DNA from: Chlamydia crocodili
Lineage (GTDB): Bacteria; Chlamydiota; Chlamydiia; Chlamydiales; Chlamydiaceae
Reading direction: 5' to 3'
Length of the DNA stretch: 64,000 nt
Assembly (NCBI RefSeq): GCF_018343815.1
Contig: NZ_CP060791.1
Span: 1,157,269-1,221,268 of the forward strand
Shown piece by piece: positions 27,201 through 34,804 of this stretch (the first letter of the stretch is position 1; every line of letters starts with the position of its first letter). A model generated the notes under the pieces. It was not told the DNA's origin, made no database searches, and saw only the letters and a program-made list of their open reading frames with translations. A program made the translations under genes and the position numbers.

Positions 27201-27741
27201 CTTCGGTAACAACACCTTTAACGATTAACTTTTCGGGAGTCTTTTCAACATAAAATCCTGATAGTACCAATGTGGAGCCCTTAACTGTCTTCATACTTAT
27301 AGATCCGTGTTCGGAAAGTATGGAGCTATGCGCTAAATAAGAAGCAAACACTCCGGGATCGAGATTTCCTACTGAAGGTTTGTCTATAGTTAAGGACTCA
27401 TCAACTTGTAGTGACCATCCCGATAAGGCTATACCCTTAGGACGTTTATAAAGAAGTAATCTTAGTAAAGAGCCGTCGATTTCTATCTTCTCTGCAGAAA
27501 ACAGTTCCCCAACTTTATCTTTTCCTATAACTTTTACTTTTTTAGCGTATTGAGGTCCTAACCAAGATAGTTTTAAATCTTCAACATCGCAGGATAGTCC
27601 TGTTTCCTTATGAATCAAAGATAGAAAGAGATATTTCCCTGATCCTTGAGAAAGTAGAGGTGGTAGGAAATAGATAAACGTTAGGAAAATTCCCAAGCCT
27701 ACACTCATCCCTAGAGTTTTATACCAGGATCTTCGTTTCAT
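24298..27741 (-). CDS. Large AsmA/TamB-like envelope protein (CT131-like)
   Basis: The 1147-residue protein has one N-terminal membrane anchor (about residues 10-32, MSVGLGIFLTFIYFLPPLL) and then a very long beta-rich region, the plan of AsmA/TamB/YhdP lipid-bridge proteins that span the periplasm. The C-terminal part has ITLGIDPEVIKK-like and LIKIRGSISSPEVDWSSA segments, typical of AsmA-type C-termini. The tail is Pro/Asn/Lys-rich. Its position after the glnPQ genes matches C. trachomatis CT131. It starts 4 bases inside the end of the BrkB-like gene, so the two are co-translated. A role in phospholipid transfer to the outer membrane is inference from fold type. Confidence 0.75.
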   Translation of the reverse strand: MKRRSWYKTLGMSVGLGIFLTFIYFLPPLLSQGSGKYLFLSLIHKETGLSCDVEDLKLSWLGPQYAKKVKVIGKDKVGELFSAEKIEIDGSLLRLLLYKRPKGIALSGWSLQVDESLTIDKPSVGNLDPGVFASYLAHSSILSEHGSISMKTVKGSTLVLSGFYVEKTPEKLIVKGVVTEDNITGRVFIESIFSPKVNITAELNSVPASFFKLFIASPITDRILSEEDIIDLHAAATHNNGKILMTATAQGSQIQAKLQGYIHQSMFYIVEGSPSFIELQPKIASLLCSELLSFPTKISSQNIRAHISNAKIPLDFTQWRRIETTLQANLPLVSLSPKDPNLSVQMRNVDIGIKKSSRYTNIRGSSVAVFGGAAQSYINGIMTIDNKKQRTEFLLQQSMLPHTYLRALFPRPFVINLPLEVPYYSLEIRGEYKNSQLKAEADLDNSLLKMNCTSSGTLQAMLFQGSATYHLEDNLKKKFSQQFSYAEATFSGKVQVAQKHLYFPKFSGKITAGENEVFIHGKFGRPNEPIRPDTCSTLVHGKLCSLPLSMISSRLMPLQLTKASFSFHTDGARSLTKGNVQLMIEDPEDPMLPPSRILIPDVLVSVVDPQKPVDVNNIKIQSAGEVIDFPVDRILRIQQKEANLSTYIGPTGDMTFSVLYNPKEEDRLILHSSVKTEALKGDVKLIMDDSLTLSSKTQGTLQWEITPERYAGFFEKASCSPSCTLHRTATARLDIYKLSCAQQKSGLSCLSLLTEGGFEGSLSTNPLIFYDHVSKETFIISNLSGSLYSSNLDTKVQYDLQGSCLVPNQDNKTSAEFLIQGSVEHLLNPPQREFEQTAEWKHIPSAFITGIFPISPNVKIKVSSLAGQRINVAMSHHFLRGEGPITVKVDSANLQAYIPLILKEKAILLEDDLVATLHINEEINKAFFQEFNPLISGNAYSQHPVLLQVSKENFYLPISPYSFEEFRIQSASLDFGKISIANTGTMYDLFKFLDIEESKQFVESWFTPIFFSVQKGTIICKRFDALIDNRIRLALWGKTDIIKDRISMTLGIDPEVIKKYFHNTSLKTKNFFLIKIRGSISSPEVDWSSAYARIALLKSYTIASPFSTLADKLFSSLGDSTPPQTVSPLPWEKPQETPKDNNTNKNK

Positions 27742-29030
27742 TTTATCTTTCCAGCGATATCTGATAGAGTTAAGTTGTAAGTACTTTTCGTTGCTTGATC
27801 GAATATATTTCTCAGACTACTTTGTATTAAACTTAACGCTGTGTCTGGGTGGATTTGATTGAAAGTTTTCAGGTGAAGGAGTTGCTCTACTACATCTTTA
27901 ATAGTGAGTCCTGAAATATTATGCGTCGGCTTATACGCTTTCTTATAAGAAAGAATTAAACCCTCATTTTCTAGAATATCCAAACATTGGGAGATCTCTC
28001 CAATAGGAATCTTAGAATGCTTTGCTATAGTCTTTGCTGTAGGGGGCGTTGAAGCCGTATCAAAATCTCTGGATATCACAGAAAGAATATAGGTACATAC
28101 CACAAGTTTTATATAGCAATTTGGCAAGTACTTTTCTGTAGGAAGAATAAAATTACATCCCTGATTTTGAATAAGAAAAGTAAACGATCCTCCAAAAAGA
28201 TAAATCATAGCATAAAGATAAAGAAGGAGTAAAAATGAAGGTAGGGCGACCAAAGCTCCATAAGTAAAACTGTAGTTAAATAAGTAGAATTGTAAGCAGA
28301 AGAAAACCTTCTGAAAAATAATCCATAGAGTTCCTGCTGTTAAGGCAGCGATTAATGCTGCTGTCTTTTGTACAGAGACCCTAGGTAAAAAGGCGTAGCA
28401 GCAAAATAACGCTAAATAAATGAATAGATAAGGAGTTAACCGTGAAAAAACATATAAAACAGTAATAGAGTGGCTTAAAGAAAAGAGTTTCGCATATTCT
28501 ACAGGCATAATTTGGGTAATATAAATCCATGACCCACAAACAATAATAAAAATCATCGGGCTAACAAGCGTGATGATCAAATATGCGATCAATCTCTGTA
28601 CAGATATCGGAGTCCAACCCGTTCTAAAAATCTTATTCAAACCATCTTCTAAAGACAAAAGCATAAGAATCCCTGCCCAACAAAAGACAAAGAAGCTTCC
28701 TACCAGCACTAAACCAATATTGCTGGTTGTAGAGCGGTATGCAGCCTCTACAATTGCTAGAATCGGTCCTTTATAATCAGGAAATTTAACAAGAAGCCAT
28801 TCTTTCCAATCGAGATTTACAAAAAGATGCTGGGATAACCTTAAGAAAAATACGAGTATTGGAATGCAGCTAAACAAACCATAATAACTTAACACACAGG
28901 CTTCTTTAGAAACCTCATTTCTCACTAAAACTTGAGGAGCAAGTAAGAACGATCTGATTATTCTGTTATTTCGAAATCCCGATTTTGGATTCTTTTTTTT
29001 TTTAGAAAATATCGAGAGCTTTCGAAACAT
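27738..29030 (-). CDS. YihY/BrkB family membrane protein with C-terminal winged-helix-like domain
   Basis: This 430-residue protein has six or so membrane helices in the first 300 residues with the family layout (EACVLSYYGLFSCIPILVFF, later YSFTYGALVALPSFLLLLYLY). The old name RNase BN for this family is now considered wrong. The last 130 residues are soluble and contain a DNA-binding-like winged helix (TAKTIAKHSKIPIGEISQCLDILENEGLI), an addition seen in some family members. The gene overlaps the AsmA/TamB-like gene by 4 bases, which suggests a shared envelope function. It corresponds by position to C. trachomatis CT132. Confidence 0.85.
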   Translation of the reverse strand: MFRKLSIFSKKKKNPKSGFRNNRIIRSFLLAPQVLVRNEVSKEACVLSYYGLFSCIPILVFFLRLSQHLFVNLDWKEWLLVKFPDYKGPILAIVEAAYRSTTSNIGLVLVGSFFVFCWAGILMLLSLEDGLNKIFRTGWTPISVQRLIAYLIITLVSPMIFIIVCGSWIYITQIMPVEYAKLFSLSHSITVLYVFSRLTPYLFIYLALFCCYAFLPRVSVQKTAALIAALTAGTLWIIFQKVFFCLQFYLFNYSFTYGALVALPSFLLLLYLYAMIYLFGGSFTFLIQNQGCNFILPTEKYLPNCYIKLVVCTYILSVISRDFDTASTPPTAKTIAKHSKIPIGEISQCLDILENEGLILSYKKAYKPTHNISGLTIKDVVEQLLHLKTFNQIHPDTALSLIQSSLRNIFDQATKSTYNLTLSDIAGKIK

Positions 29031-29109
29031 AGTTAAATCAAAAATGCATTTTTTACTTATTTTAATAAAAAATGATTATTTAATACTAAGTTTTATAAAT
29101 TTTATTTTA

Positions 29110-29922
29110 TTAATTCTTATGAGTTTTAATACATGAGATCATTAAGAATAATGGAAACTCTTCGCGACAAAGGTTTTCCGCTTTTGCGCGTGTTCCTATG
29201 GATTTTTTTGGGGATATCCATTCTTCCATATTCTCAATAACAAACCCGTATTTTGATAATGCTTGAGTCCAATAACTTAAAGGGAAGTGGAAAGAAATCG
29301 AAGATTCCGACTGTTTTTGCCCAGGATGGGCAATGATTGGAACTGTGATTTTAGAAAGATAACGATCGATCTTTCTTGAAAGAAGCTTTTTATGTTCATC
29401 GTAATGCCACGAAGACACTCTAGGAATACGAAAACAAGGATGATTCAATACTATAAAAAAGCGACCCTCTTTGCAAAGAAGCTTTGAGGTATTTTTAATC
29501 GCCTGATCAGGAATTTCCATATTTTGTAGTGCTAAAATAGCTACAGCATGGGAAAAGGGCTGAGGAACTTCTAACGTCAGCTTTTTGGTAAGATCTTGGA
29601 TTTTAAATTCATGAGTTCGTGATTTTCTTAATTTCCTTGCTATAGAGATCAAACTAGGAGAGATATCCAGACCTAAATATCCGCATTCCTTAGGGATTGC
29701 TCTTTCTAAAATTCCCTGACCGCAACCAATATCCACCACAGAATCTTTAAATTGCAGATCAAGCAAAGGAAGCAGCTTAGGGAGAATGACTTCTTTATGA
29801 TAATAATGACCTTCTCCCTGAACGATCTTATGATAATCTTCAGCTATGGGCTCCCAAGAGGTAGACCTTCTTTCTGTTTTCCTAGAAGAATGATGCTTTT
29901 TATTTGATGAGTAACGAGACAT
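29110..29922 (-). CDS. SAM-dependent methyltransferase
   Basis: The 270-residue class I methyltransferase has SAM motif I VVDIGCGQG near residue 62, motif II GYLGLDISPSLISIARK, and a motif IV-like HAVAILALQNMEIP. The N-terminus is very basic (KKHHSSRKTERRS). The substrate is unclear. By position it corresponds to C. trachomatis CT133, annotated as an rRNA methylase, but the Methyltransf_11-like core is also common in small-molecule enzymes. Confidence 0.8.
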   Translation of the reverse strand: MSRYSSNKKHHSSRKTERRSTSWEPIAEDYHKIVQGEGHYYHKEVILPKLLPLLDLQFKDSVVDIGCGQGILERAIPKECGYLGLDISPSLISIARKLRKSRTHEFKIQDLTKKLTLEVPQPFSHAVAILALQNMEIPDQAIKNTSKLLCKEGRFFIVLNHPCFRIPRVSSWHYDEHKKLLSRKIDRYLSKITVPIIAHPGQKQSESSISFHFPLSYWTQALSKYGFVIENMEEWISPKKSIGTRAKAENLCREEFPLFLMISCIKTHKN

Positions 29923-29945
29923 TAGAAGAGGAATTTATAGAGAGA

Positions 29946-29982
29946 TAAAAAAAAAGGCAAGAGAAACTCCCTATGCCTTTTA
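29946..29982 (-). terminator. Rho-independent terminator of incA
   Basis: On the reverse strand AAAGGCA (29974-29980) pairs with TGCCTTT (29954-29960) over a 13-base loop and is followed by a run of nine T. It lies just behind the incA stop and before the methyltransferase start. Confidence 0.8.
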
Positions 29983-30009
29983 TTAAAAAATTTTACTAAA
30001 GATTAGAAG

Positions 30010-31161
30010 TTATTGATTCTCATATATAGGAAATCCTTGATCATCATAACCCGTTACTTTACCACCACTTGTTGCCCGCTCATTTGTTCCAACTTGGCCA
30101 TCTTGTTGACTTCCACTGTCAGTTTGGTCTCCACCTTGTTGTTGAGAGCCACTATCTTGTGGAGATGCCGCTGTAGTAGTCGTAGCAGTAGAAGTCTCTA
30201 CATGTTCGCTATCGTGACTCACAGAGCTAATAATACGACTTTCAACTGCTTGTAAGTTAGTTGTGGAAGCACGCAAATCAGTAATTGAAGCTGTTAGTGC
30301 TGAACAAGCAGCTTCCAATTCCTGTTTACGTTGCTCTAAGAACTGTATTTGTTCTTCCCTAAGTTTTGCATCAGCTTTTAGCTGTTCTAAAATAACTTTG
30401 TTATCTTCTATAAGATTTTTCAATCCATCTAAACTAGTTCTCAATGCAGTTACTGAGGTAATCATTTGTTGAACAGCTTCTTTAGAGAAGGTGTCTTGTA
30501 AAGCTTGAGCTAATTTCTCAAATGGAGAGAGCATAGTTTCAACTCTACTACCTACAGATTTGAAATCATCCAAACTAGTTTTGAACTCTGAAATAAGATC
30601 TCTGAAATCACCGGTATGTGTTTCAAGTCTATCACCGAAATTAGATAATCTAGTGTGTAGCTGTCTAAGTTGATCAATCTGCTCTGTGAGTTCAGCATTA
30701 GCGGCTTGTAAAGTATCCACTTCGGTACGTAGGCGTATGTTCTCTTGGCTAAATTGCTGAATTTGCTGTTTCATGCGACGAGCCACTTGTGCTGGTGTGC
30801 TATCTTGAATTGCCATAATGACAATCACAAAGGATACGAGCATAATCGCAATCATAAGAATGAGAGAAGGCGTCGAGACTACGATACCAAACTGCAAGCA
30901 AATTAAAGCTGCAATACCAACAGCAAATAGTGCAACGGCAGAAATAATTTTAATAAAGTGGAAGATTTTTTGAAGTACTGAAACTCTTCCTTCAGGGATA
31001 ATTAATTTCCTAGCAGCTGCTACAGCAGCCGATGATTGACTGATCCCCTCTGTTGAGATAGGTACAATTGTAGTTTCACCACTGTCGTGATCATGATCTC
31101 CAAAAGTAGGTGAGGAAGCTCTCGATGTTACAGGACTTGTGCTTTCTACTGGTGCTGCCAT
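30010..31161 (-). CDS. incA: Inclusion membrane protein IncA
   Basis: The 383-residue protein has the IncA plan: a polar Ser/Thr-rich N-terminus (SRASSPTFGDHDHD), a bilobed hydrophobic hairpin at about residues 72-117, then long coiled-coil regions (about 130-200 and 230-320) with SNARE-like heptads. A low-complexity Gln/Ser/Thr/Gly tail follows. IncA is exported by type III secretion into the inclusion membrane and promotes homotypic inclusion fusion in several species. The N-terminus and gene position near rpe-efp-accBC match IncA of the C. psittaci group. The tail from about residue 335 (GSQQQGGDQTDSGSQQDG) is a short repeat and likely variable between strains. A monocistronic unit with its own terminator. 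Confidence 0.85.
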   Translation of the reverse strand: MAAPVESTSPVTSRASSPTFGDHDHDSGETTIVPISTEGISQSSAAVAAARKLIIPEGRVSVLQKIFHFIKIISAVALFAVGIAALICLQFGIVVSTPSLILMIAIMLVSFVIVIMAIQDSTPAQVARRMKQQIQQFSQENIRLRTEVDTLQAANAELTEQIDQLRQLHTRLSNFGDRLETHTGDFRDLISEFKTSLDDFKSVGSRVETMLSPFEKLAQALQDTFSKEAVQQMITSVTALRTSLDGLKNLIEDNKVILEQLKADAKLREEQIQFLEQRKQELEAACSALTASITDLRASTTNLQAVESRIISSVSHDSEHVETSTATTTTAASPQDSGSQQQGGDQTDSGSQQDGQVGTNERATSGGKVTGYDDQGFPIYENQ

Positions 31162-31561
31162 GTCTTTATTTCCATTTTTAATAATTTAAATTCGGAAAGA
31201 CTAATTATATGAATGTATAAAATCAAGCTCTTTACTAAAAGTTATGCCCTTGATATTCATAGACAAAGAGAAAATACAAACACTAAGTTACTAACGAAAA
31301 ATTAGATTTTTTTAGATATTTTTTGATAAAAATACTCTCCAGAAGATTTGAGAGATTATTTCAGATAAAAGAAATGATCCCATATTTTTCATCTAAATCT
31401 AACAAGATCTCTAGGAATTTTAATCAAAAGATGTAAGAATCTATGTCTCCGAAGTTTTTCTTGTGGTTATCCTATTTTAAAGGATATGGTGAGATAAATA
31501 ATTTGCTAATTACACCTTAAGAGGCTTCTTTAATTTTTGATGTGTTTGCAATAGGCAGTAG
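31162..31561. other. Gene-free stretch between incA and rpe
   Basis: About 400 AT-rich bases between divergent incA and rpe. It must carry both promoters. I see no open frame, RNA gene or strong hairpin that I can support. Confidence 0.4.
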
Positions 31562-32257
31562 GTGAATAAAAAACAACGTCAGAAGACATTAATTGCTCCT
31601 TCAATTATGGGAGGAGACCTTGCATGCATAGGTGCAGAGGCAAAAAGAATAGAAGAGTCCGGAGCCGATCTCATTCATATTGATGTTATGGACGGGCATT
31701 TCGTTCCCAATCTGACTTTCGGTCCAGGAGTCATCGCAGCAATCAATAGATCTACGGATATCTTTCTAGAAGTTCACGCTATGATCTATACGCCTTTCGA
31801 TTTCATAGAAGCCTTTGTAAAATCTGGAGCCGATCGTATTATCGTACATTTTGAAGCCTCCGAAGATCTTAAAGAATTATTAGCTTATATTAAGAAATGC
31901 GGAATACAAGCAGGATTGGCTTTTTCTCCAGAAACTTCTATAGAATTCATTCCTCCATTTCTACCTTTTTGTGATGTTGTATTGTTAATGTCCGTACATC
32001 CTGGATTTTGTGGTCAGGGCTTTATTCCCGATATCCCCGATAAAATTCGTTTTACAAGACAAGCAATTAAGACAATGGGTCTAGAAGATTCCTGTTTGAT
32101 TGAAGTTGATGGGGGAATAAACGAGACTTCTGCAAAAGAATGTCGCGAAGCAGGTGCGGATATTTTAGTGGCGGCATCCTATATGTTTCAAAAGGATACG
32201 CTGACTATGGAAGAAAAAGTTTTGCTACTTCGAGGAGAAAATCATGGTATTAAGTAG
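31562..32257 (+). CDS. rpe: Ribulose-phosphate 3-epimerase
   Basis: The 231-residue TIM-barrel protein starts at GTG (31562). It has the family motifs LIHIDVMDGHFVPNLTFGP (metal-binding His and Asp), HPGFCGQGF, and EVDGGINETSAKECREAGADILV. It interconverts ribulose-5-phosphate and xylulose-5-phosphate in the pentose phosphate pathway. Its end overlaps the efp start by 14 bases, so it heads an rpe-efp-accB-accC operon. Confidence 0.93.
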   Translation: MNKKQRQKTLIAPSIMGGDLACIGAEAKRIEESGADLIHIDVMDGHFVPNLTFGPGVIAAINRSTDIFLEVHAMIYTPFDFIEAFVKSGADRIIVHFEASEDLKELLAYIKKCGIQAGLAFSPETSIEFIPPFLPFCDVVLLMSVHPGFCGQGFIPDIPDKIRFTRQAIKTMGLEDSCLIEVDGGINETSAKECREAGADILVAASYMFQKDTLTMEEKVLLLRGENHGIK

Positions 32258-32801
32258 CCAACTCTCAGTAGGAATGTTTATTTCTACAAAAGATGGTCTT
32301 TATAAAGTCGTAGCGGTTTCTAAGGTAACAGGGAATAAAGGGGAGTCTTTTATCAAGGCTTCGTTAAAAGCTGCTGATTCAGAAGTCATTGTTGAAAGAA
32401 ATTTTAAAATTGGCCAAGAAATAAAAGAAGCCCAGTTTGAATCTAGAAATCTTGAATATCTTTATATTGAGGATGAAAACTTTCTTTTCTTAGATTTGGG
32501 AAATTATGAAAAAATTTATATTTCTAAAGAGATCATGAAGGATAACTTCTTATTCTTGAAAGCAGGTGTGACTGTTTCCGCCATGGTTTATGACGATATT
32601 GTTTTTTCGATAGAGTTACCACACTTTTTAGAGTTGATGGTATCTAAAACAGATTTTCCCGGGGACTCGCTTTTAATTACCGGCGGCACAAAAAAAGCTT
32701 TATTAGAAACAGGTGTCGAAATTACAGTACCTCCTTTTGTGGAAATTGGAGATATTATAAAAATTGATACGCGTACGTGTGAATATATTCAACGCGTCTA
32801 A
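32244..32801 (+). CDS. efp: Elongation factor P
   Basis: This 185-residue protein has the three-domain EF-P length. The N-terminal KOW-like domain carries a Lys in a TGNKGESF loop (K32) where the modified Lys of E. coli EF-P sits, though the loop differs from PGKG. The C-terminal OB domain has the ending PPFVEIGDIIKIDTRT. EF-P relieves ribosome stalling at polyproline. Chlamydiae carry two efp genes, and this is the one linked to accBC. It overlaps rpe by 14 bases. Confidence 0.9.
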   Translation: MVLSSQLSVGMFISTKDGLYKVVAVSKVTGNKGESFIKASLKAADSEVIVERNFKIGQEIKEAQFESRNLEYLYIEDENFLFLDLGNYEKIYISKEIMKDNFLFLKAGVTVSAMVYDDIVFSIELPHFLELMVSKTDFPGDSLLITGGTKKALLETGVEITVPPFVEIGDIIKIDTRTCEYIQRV

Positions 32802-32832
32802 CTTCAGTCTGAGAAGATAAGAGAATACAGGT

Positions 32833-33333
32833 ATGGATTTAAAGCAAATAGAAAAGCTCATGATTGCTATGGGACGAAATAGCATGAAGCGTTTTGTGAT
32901 AAAACGCGAAGGGCTAGAGCTTGAACTGGAAAGAGACACGGGAGACAAACCTAATCAAGAGCCTGTATTTTACGATAGTAGGTTGTTTGCGGGTTTCTCT
33001 CAAGAACGTCCTATTCCCACTGATCCTAATAAAATGGTTGCAAAGGATGTTGCTTCAGAAAAAACAGAAGCAGAATCACAACAGGCCCCGGGAGATTTTA
33101 TTAGTTCTCCTCTCGTAGGAACATTTTATAGCTCTCCTTCTCCTGATTCTCCATCTTTCGTTAAACCCGGAGATATCGTTTCAGAAGATACGATTGTTTG
33201 TATCGTAGAAGCCATGAAAGTTATGAATGAAGTTAAGGCCGGGATGTCTGGTCGTGTTGTAGAAGTCTTAATCACCAATGGTGATGCAGTACAATTTGGA
33301 TCTAAGTTATTTCGTATAGTTAAAGCTGAATAA
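32833..33333 (+). CDS. accB: Biotin carboxyl carrier protein of acetyl-CoA carboxylase
   Basis: The 166-residue protein has an N-terminal helical part, a Pro/Ala/Glu-rich linker and a biotinyl domain with EAMKVMNEV, so K129 is the biotinylated lysine. It carries carboxybiotin between AccC and the carboxyltransferase in the first step of fatty-acid synthesis. Its TAA overlaps the accC ATG by one base. Confidence 0.96.
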   Translation: MDLKQIEKLMIAMGRNSMKRFVIKREGLELELERDTGDKPNQEPVFYDSRLFAGFSQERPIPTDPNKMVAKDVASEKTEAESQQAPGDFISSPLVGTFYSSPSPDSPSFVKPGDIVSEDTIVCIVEAMKVMNEVKAGMSGRVVEVLITNGDAVQFGSKLFRIVKAE

Positions 33334-34688
33334 TGAAAAAAGTCTTAATAGCTAATCGTGGAGAAATTGCAGTGCGTATTATACGTGCTTGTCATGATCT
33401 TGGATTAGCCACAGTTGCAGTATATTCCTTAGCAGATCAAGAAGCTTTACACGTGCTATTAGCAGACGAAGCTGTTTGTATAGGGGAGCCTCAAGCTAAT
33501 AAATCCTATTTAAAAATATCGAATATTCTAGCGGCGTGCGAAATTACAGGAGCGGATGCTGTCCATCCTGGTTATGGTTTTTTAAGTGAGAATCCGAATT
33601 TTGCTTCTATATGTGAAAGCTGTGGGTTGACCTTTATTGGCCCCAGTTCAGAATCTATAGCAACAATGGGAGATAAAATAGCGGCAAAACAGCTCGCTAA
33701 AAAAATTAAATGTCCTGTGATTCCTGGTTCCGAAGGTATTATTAAAGACGAAGCTGAAGGATTAAAAATTGCTGAAAAAATTGGCTTTCCTATAGTGATT
33801 AAAGCCGTTGCCGGCGGCGGTGGTCGCGGTATCCGTATTGTCAGAGAAAAAGATGAATTTTTTAGAGCTTTTTCAGCAGCACGAGCGGAAGCAGAAGCAG
33901 GATTTAATAATCCCGATGTTTACATTGAAAAGTTCATTGAAAACCCAAGACATCTAGAAGTGCAGATTCTTGGAGATAAACACGGTAATTATATCCATCT
34001 TGGAGAAAGAGACTGCACAGTACAAAGACGTCGCCAAAAGCTTATTGAGGAAACTCCTAGTCCTATACTTACTCCTGAATTGCGTGCAAAAGTAGGGAAG
34101 GTTGCTGTAGACTTGGCTAGAAGTGCAAACTATCATTCTGTGGGTACCGTAGAATTTCTATTAGATAAAGATAAAAAATTCTACTTCATGGAAATGAATA
34201 CACGTATTCAGGTAGAGCATACAATCACAGAAGAAGTTACAGGAATTGATCTTCTTAAAGAACAGATTTATGTAGCAATGGGCAATAAGCTCACTTGGAA
34301 ACAAAAAAATATTGTTTTCACAGGACATGTTATTCAGTGTCGTATTAATGCTGAGGACCCAAGCAACAACTTCTCCCCCTCTCCAGGTCGTTTAGATTAC
34401 TATCTTCCTCCTGCTGGGCCTTCGATACGTGTTGATGGTGCTTGTTATAGCGGTTACGCTATCCCTCCCTATTACGATTCTATGATTGCTAAGGTGATTT
34501 CTAAGGGTAAGAACCGAGAAGAAGCTATAGCCATTATGAAACGTGCTCTAAAAGAGTTTCATATTGGAGGAGTACACTCTACAATACCTTTCCACCAATT
34601 TATGTTGGACAATCCGAAATTTATTAATTCAGACTACGATATCAACTACGTTGATCTTCTTCTCTCTCAGGGTAATTCCTTATTTTAA
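33333..34688 (+). CDS. accC: Biotin carboxylase of acetyl-CoA carboxylase
   Basis: The 451-residue ATP-grasp enzyme begins KKVLIANRGEIAVRIIRACHDLG, has the glycine-rich ATP loop AVAGGGGRGIR, and the active-site EMNTRIQVEHTITE. It carboxylates the biotin on AccB. Length is normal. It ends the rpe-efp-accB-accC operon with a terminator. In C. trachomatis the next gene is rplM, but here plasticity-zone genes follow. Confidence 0.97.
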   Translation: MKKVLIANRGEIAVRIIRACHDLGLATVAVYSLADQEALHVLLADEAVCIGEPQANKSYLKISNILAACEITGADAVHPGYGFLSENPNFASICESCGLTFIGPSSESIATMGDKIAAKQLAKKIKCPVIPGSEGIIKDEAEGLKIAEKIGFPIVIKAVAGGGGRGIRIVREKDEFFRAFSAARAEAEAGFNNPDVYIEKFIENPRHLEVQILGDKHGNYIHLGERDCTVQRRRQKLIEETPSPILTPELRAKVGKVAVDLARSANYHSVGTVEFLLDKDKKFYFMEMNTRIQVEHTITEEVTGIDLLKEQIYVAMGNKLTWKQKNIVFTGHVIQCRINAEDPSNNFSPSPGRLDYYLPPAGPSIRVDGACYSGYAIPPYYDSMIAKVISKGKNREEAIAIMKRALKEFHIGGVHSTIPFHQFMLDNPKFINSDYDINYVDLLLSQGNSLF

Positions 34689-34707
34689 AGTTCTTTACAA
34701 TTTTCAT

Positions 34708-34743
34708 ATCTAGAGATTCGTTCTCTAGATGTGTTTTTTCTTT
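34708..34743 (+). terminator. Rho-independent terminator of accBC operon
   Basis: ATCTAGAG at 34708-34715 pairs with CTCTAGAT at 34723-34730 over a 7-base loop, followed by GTG and a T-rich run. Confidence 0.8.
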
Positions 34744-34804
34744 CTAATTAAAAATCTTAACAAAACTAAATTATATTAAAAATAATTCTAACAATTAGTG
34801 TTTT

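Noticed and set aside
30090..30160. CRISPR-like or tandem repeat in the IncA tail
   Set aside because: The DNA encodes a short Gln/Ser/Gly-rich repeat in frame. There are no spacers and the repeats are imperfect. No CRISPR array was seen anywhere in the window.
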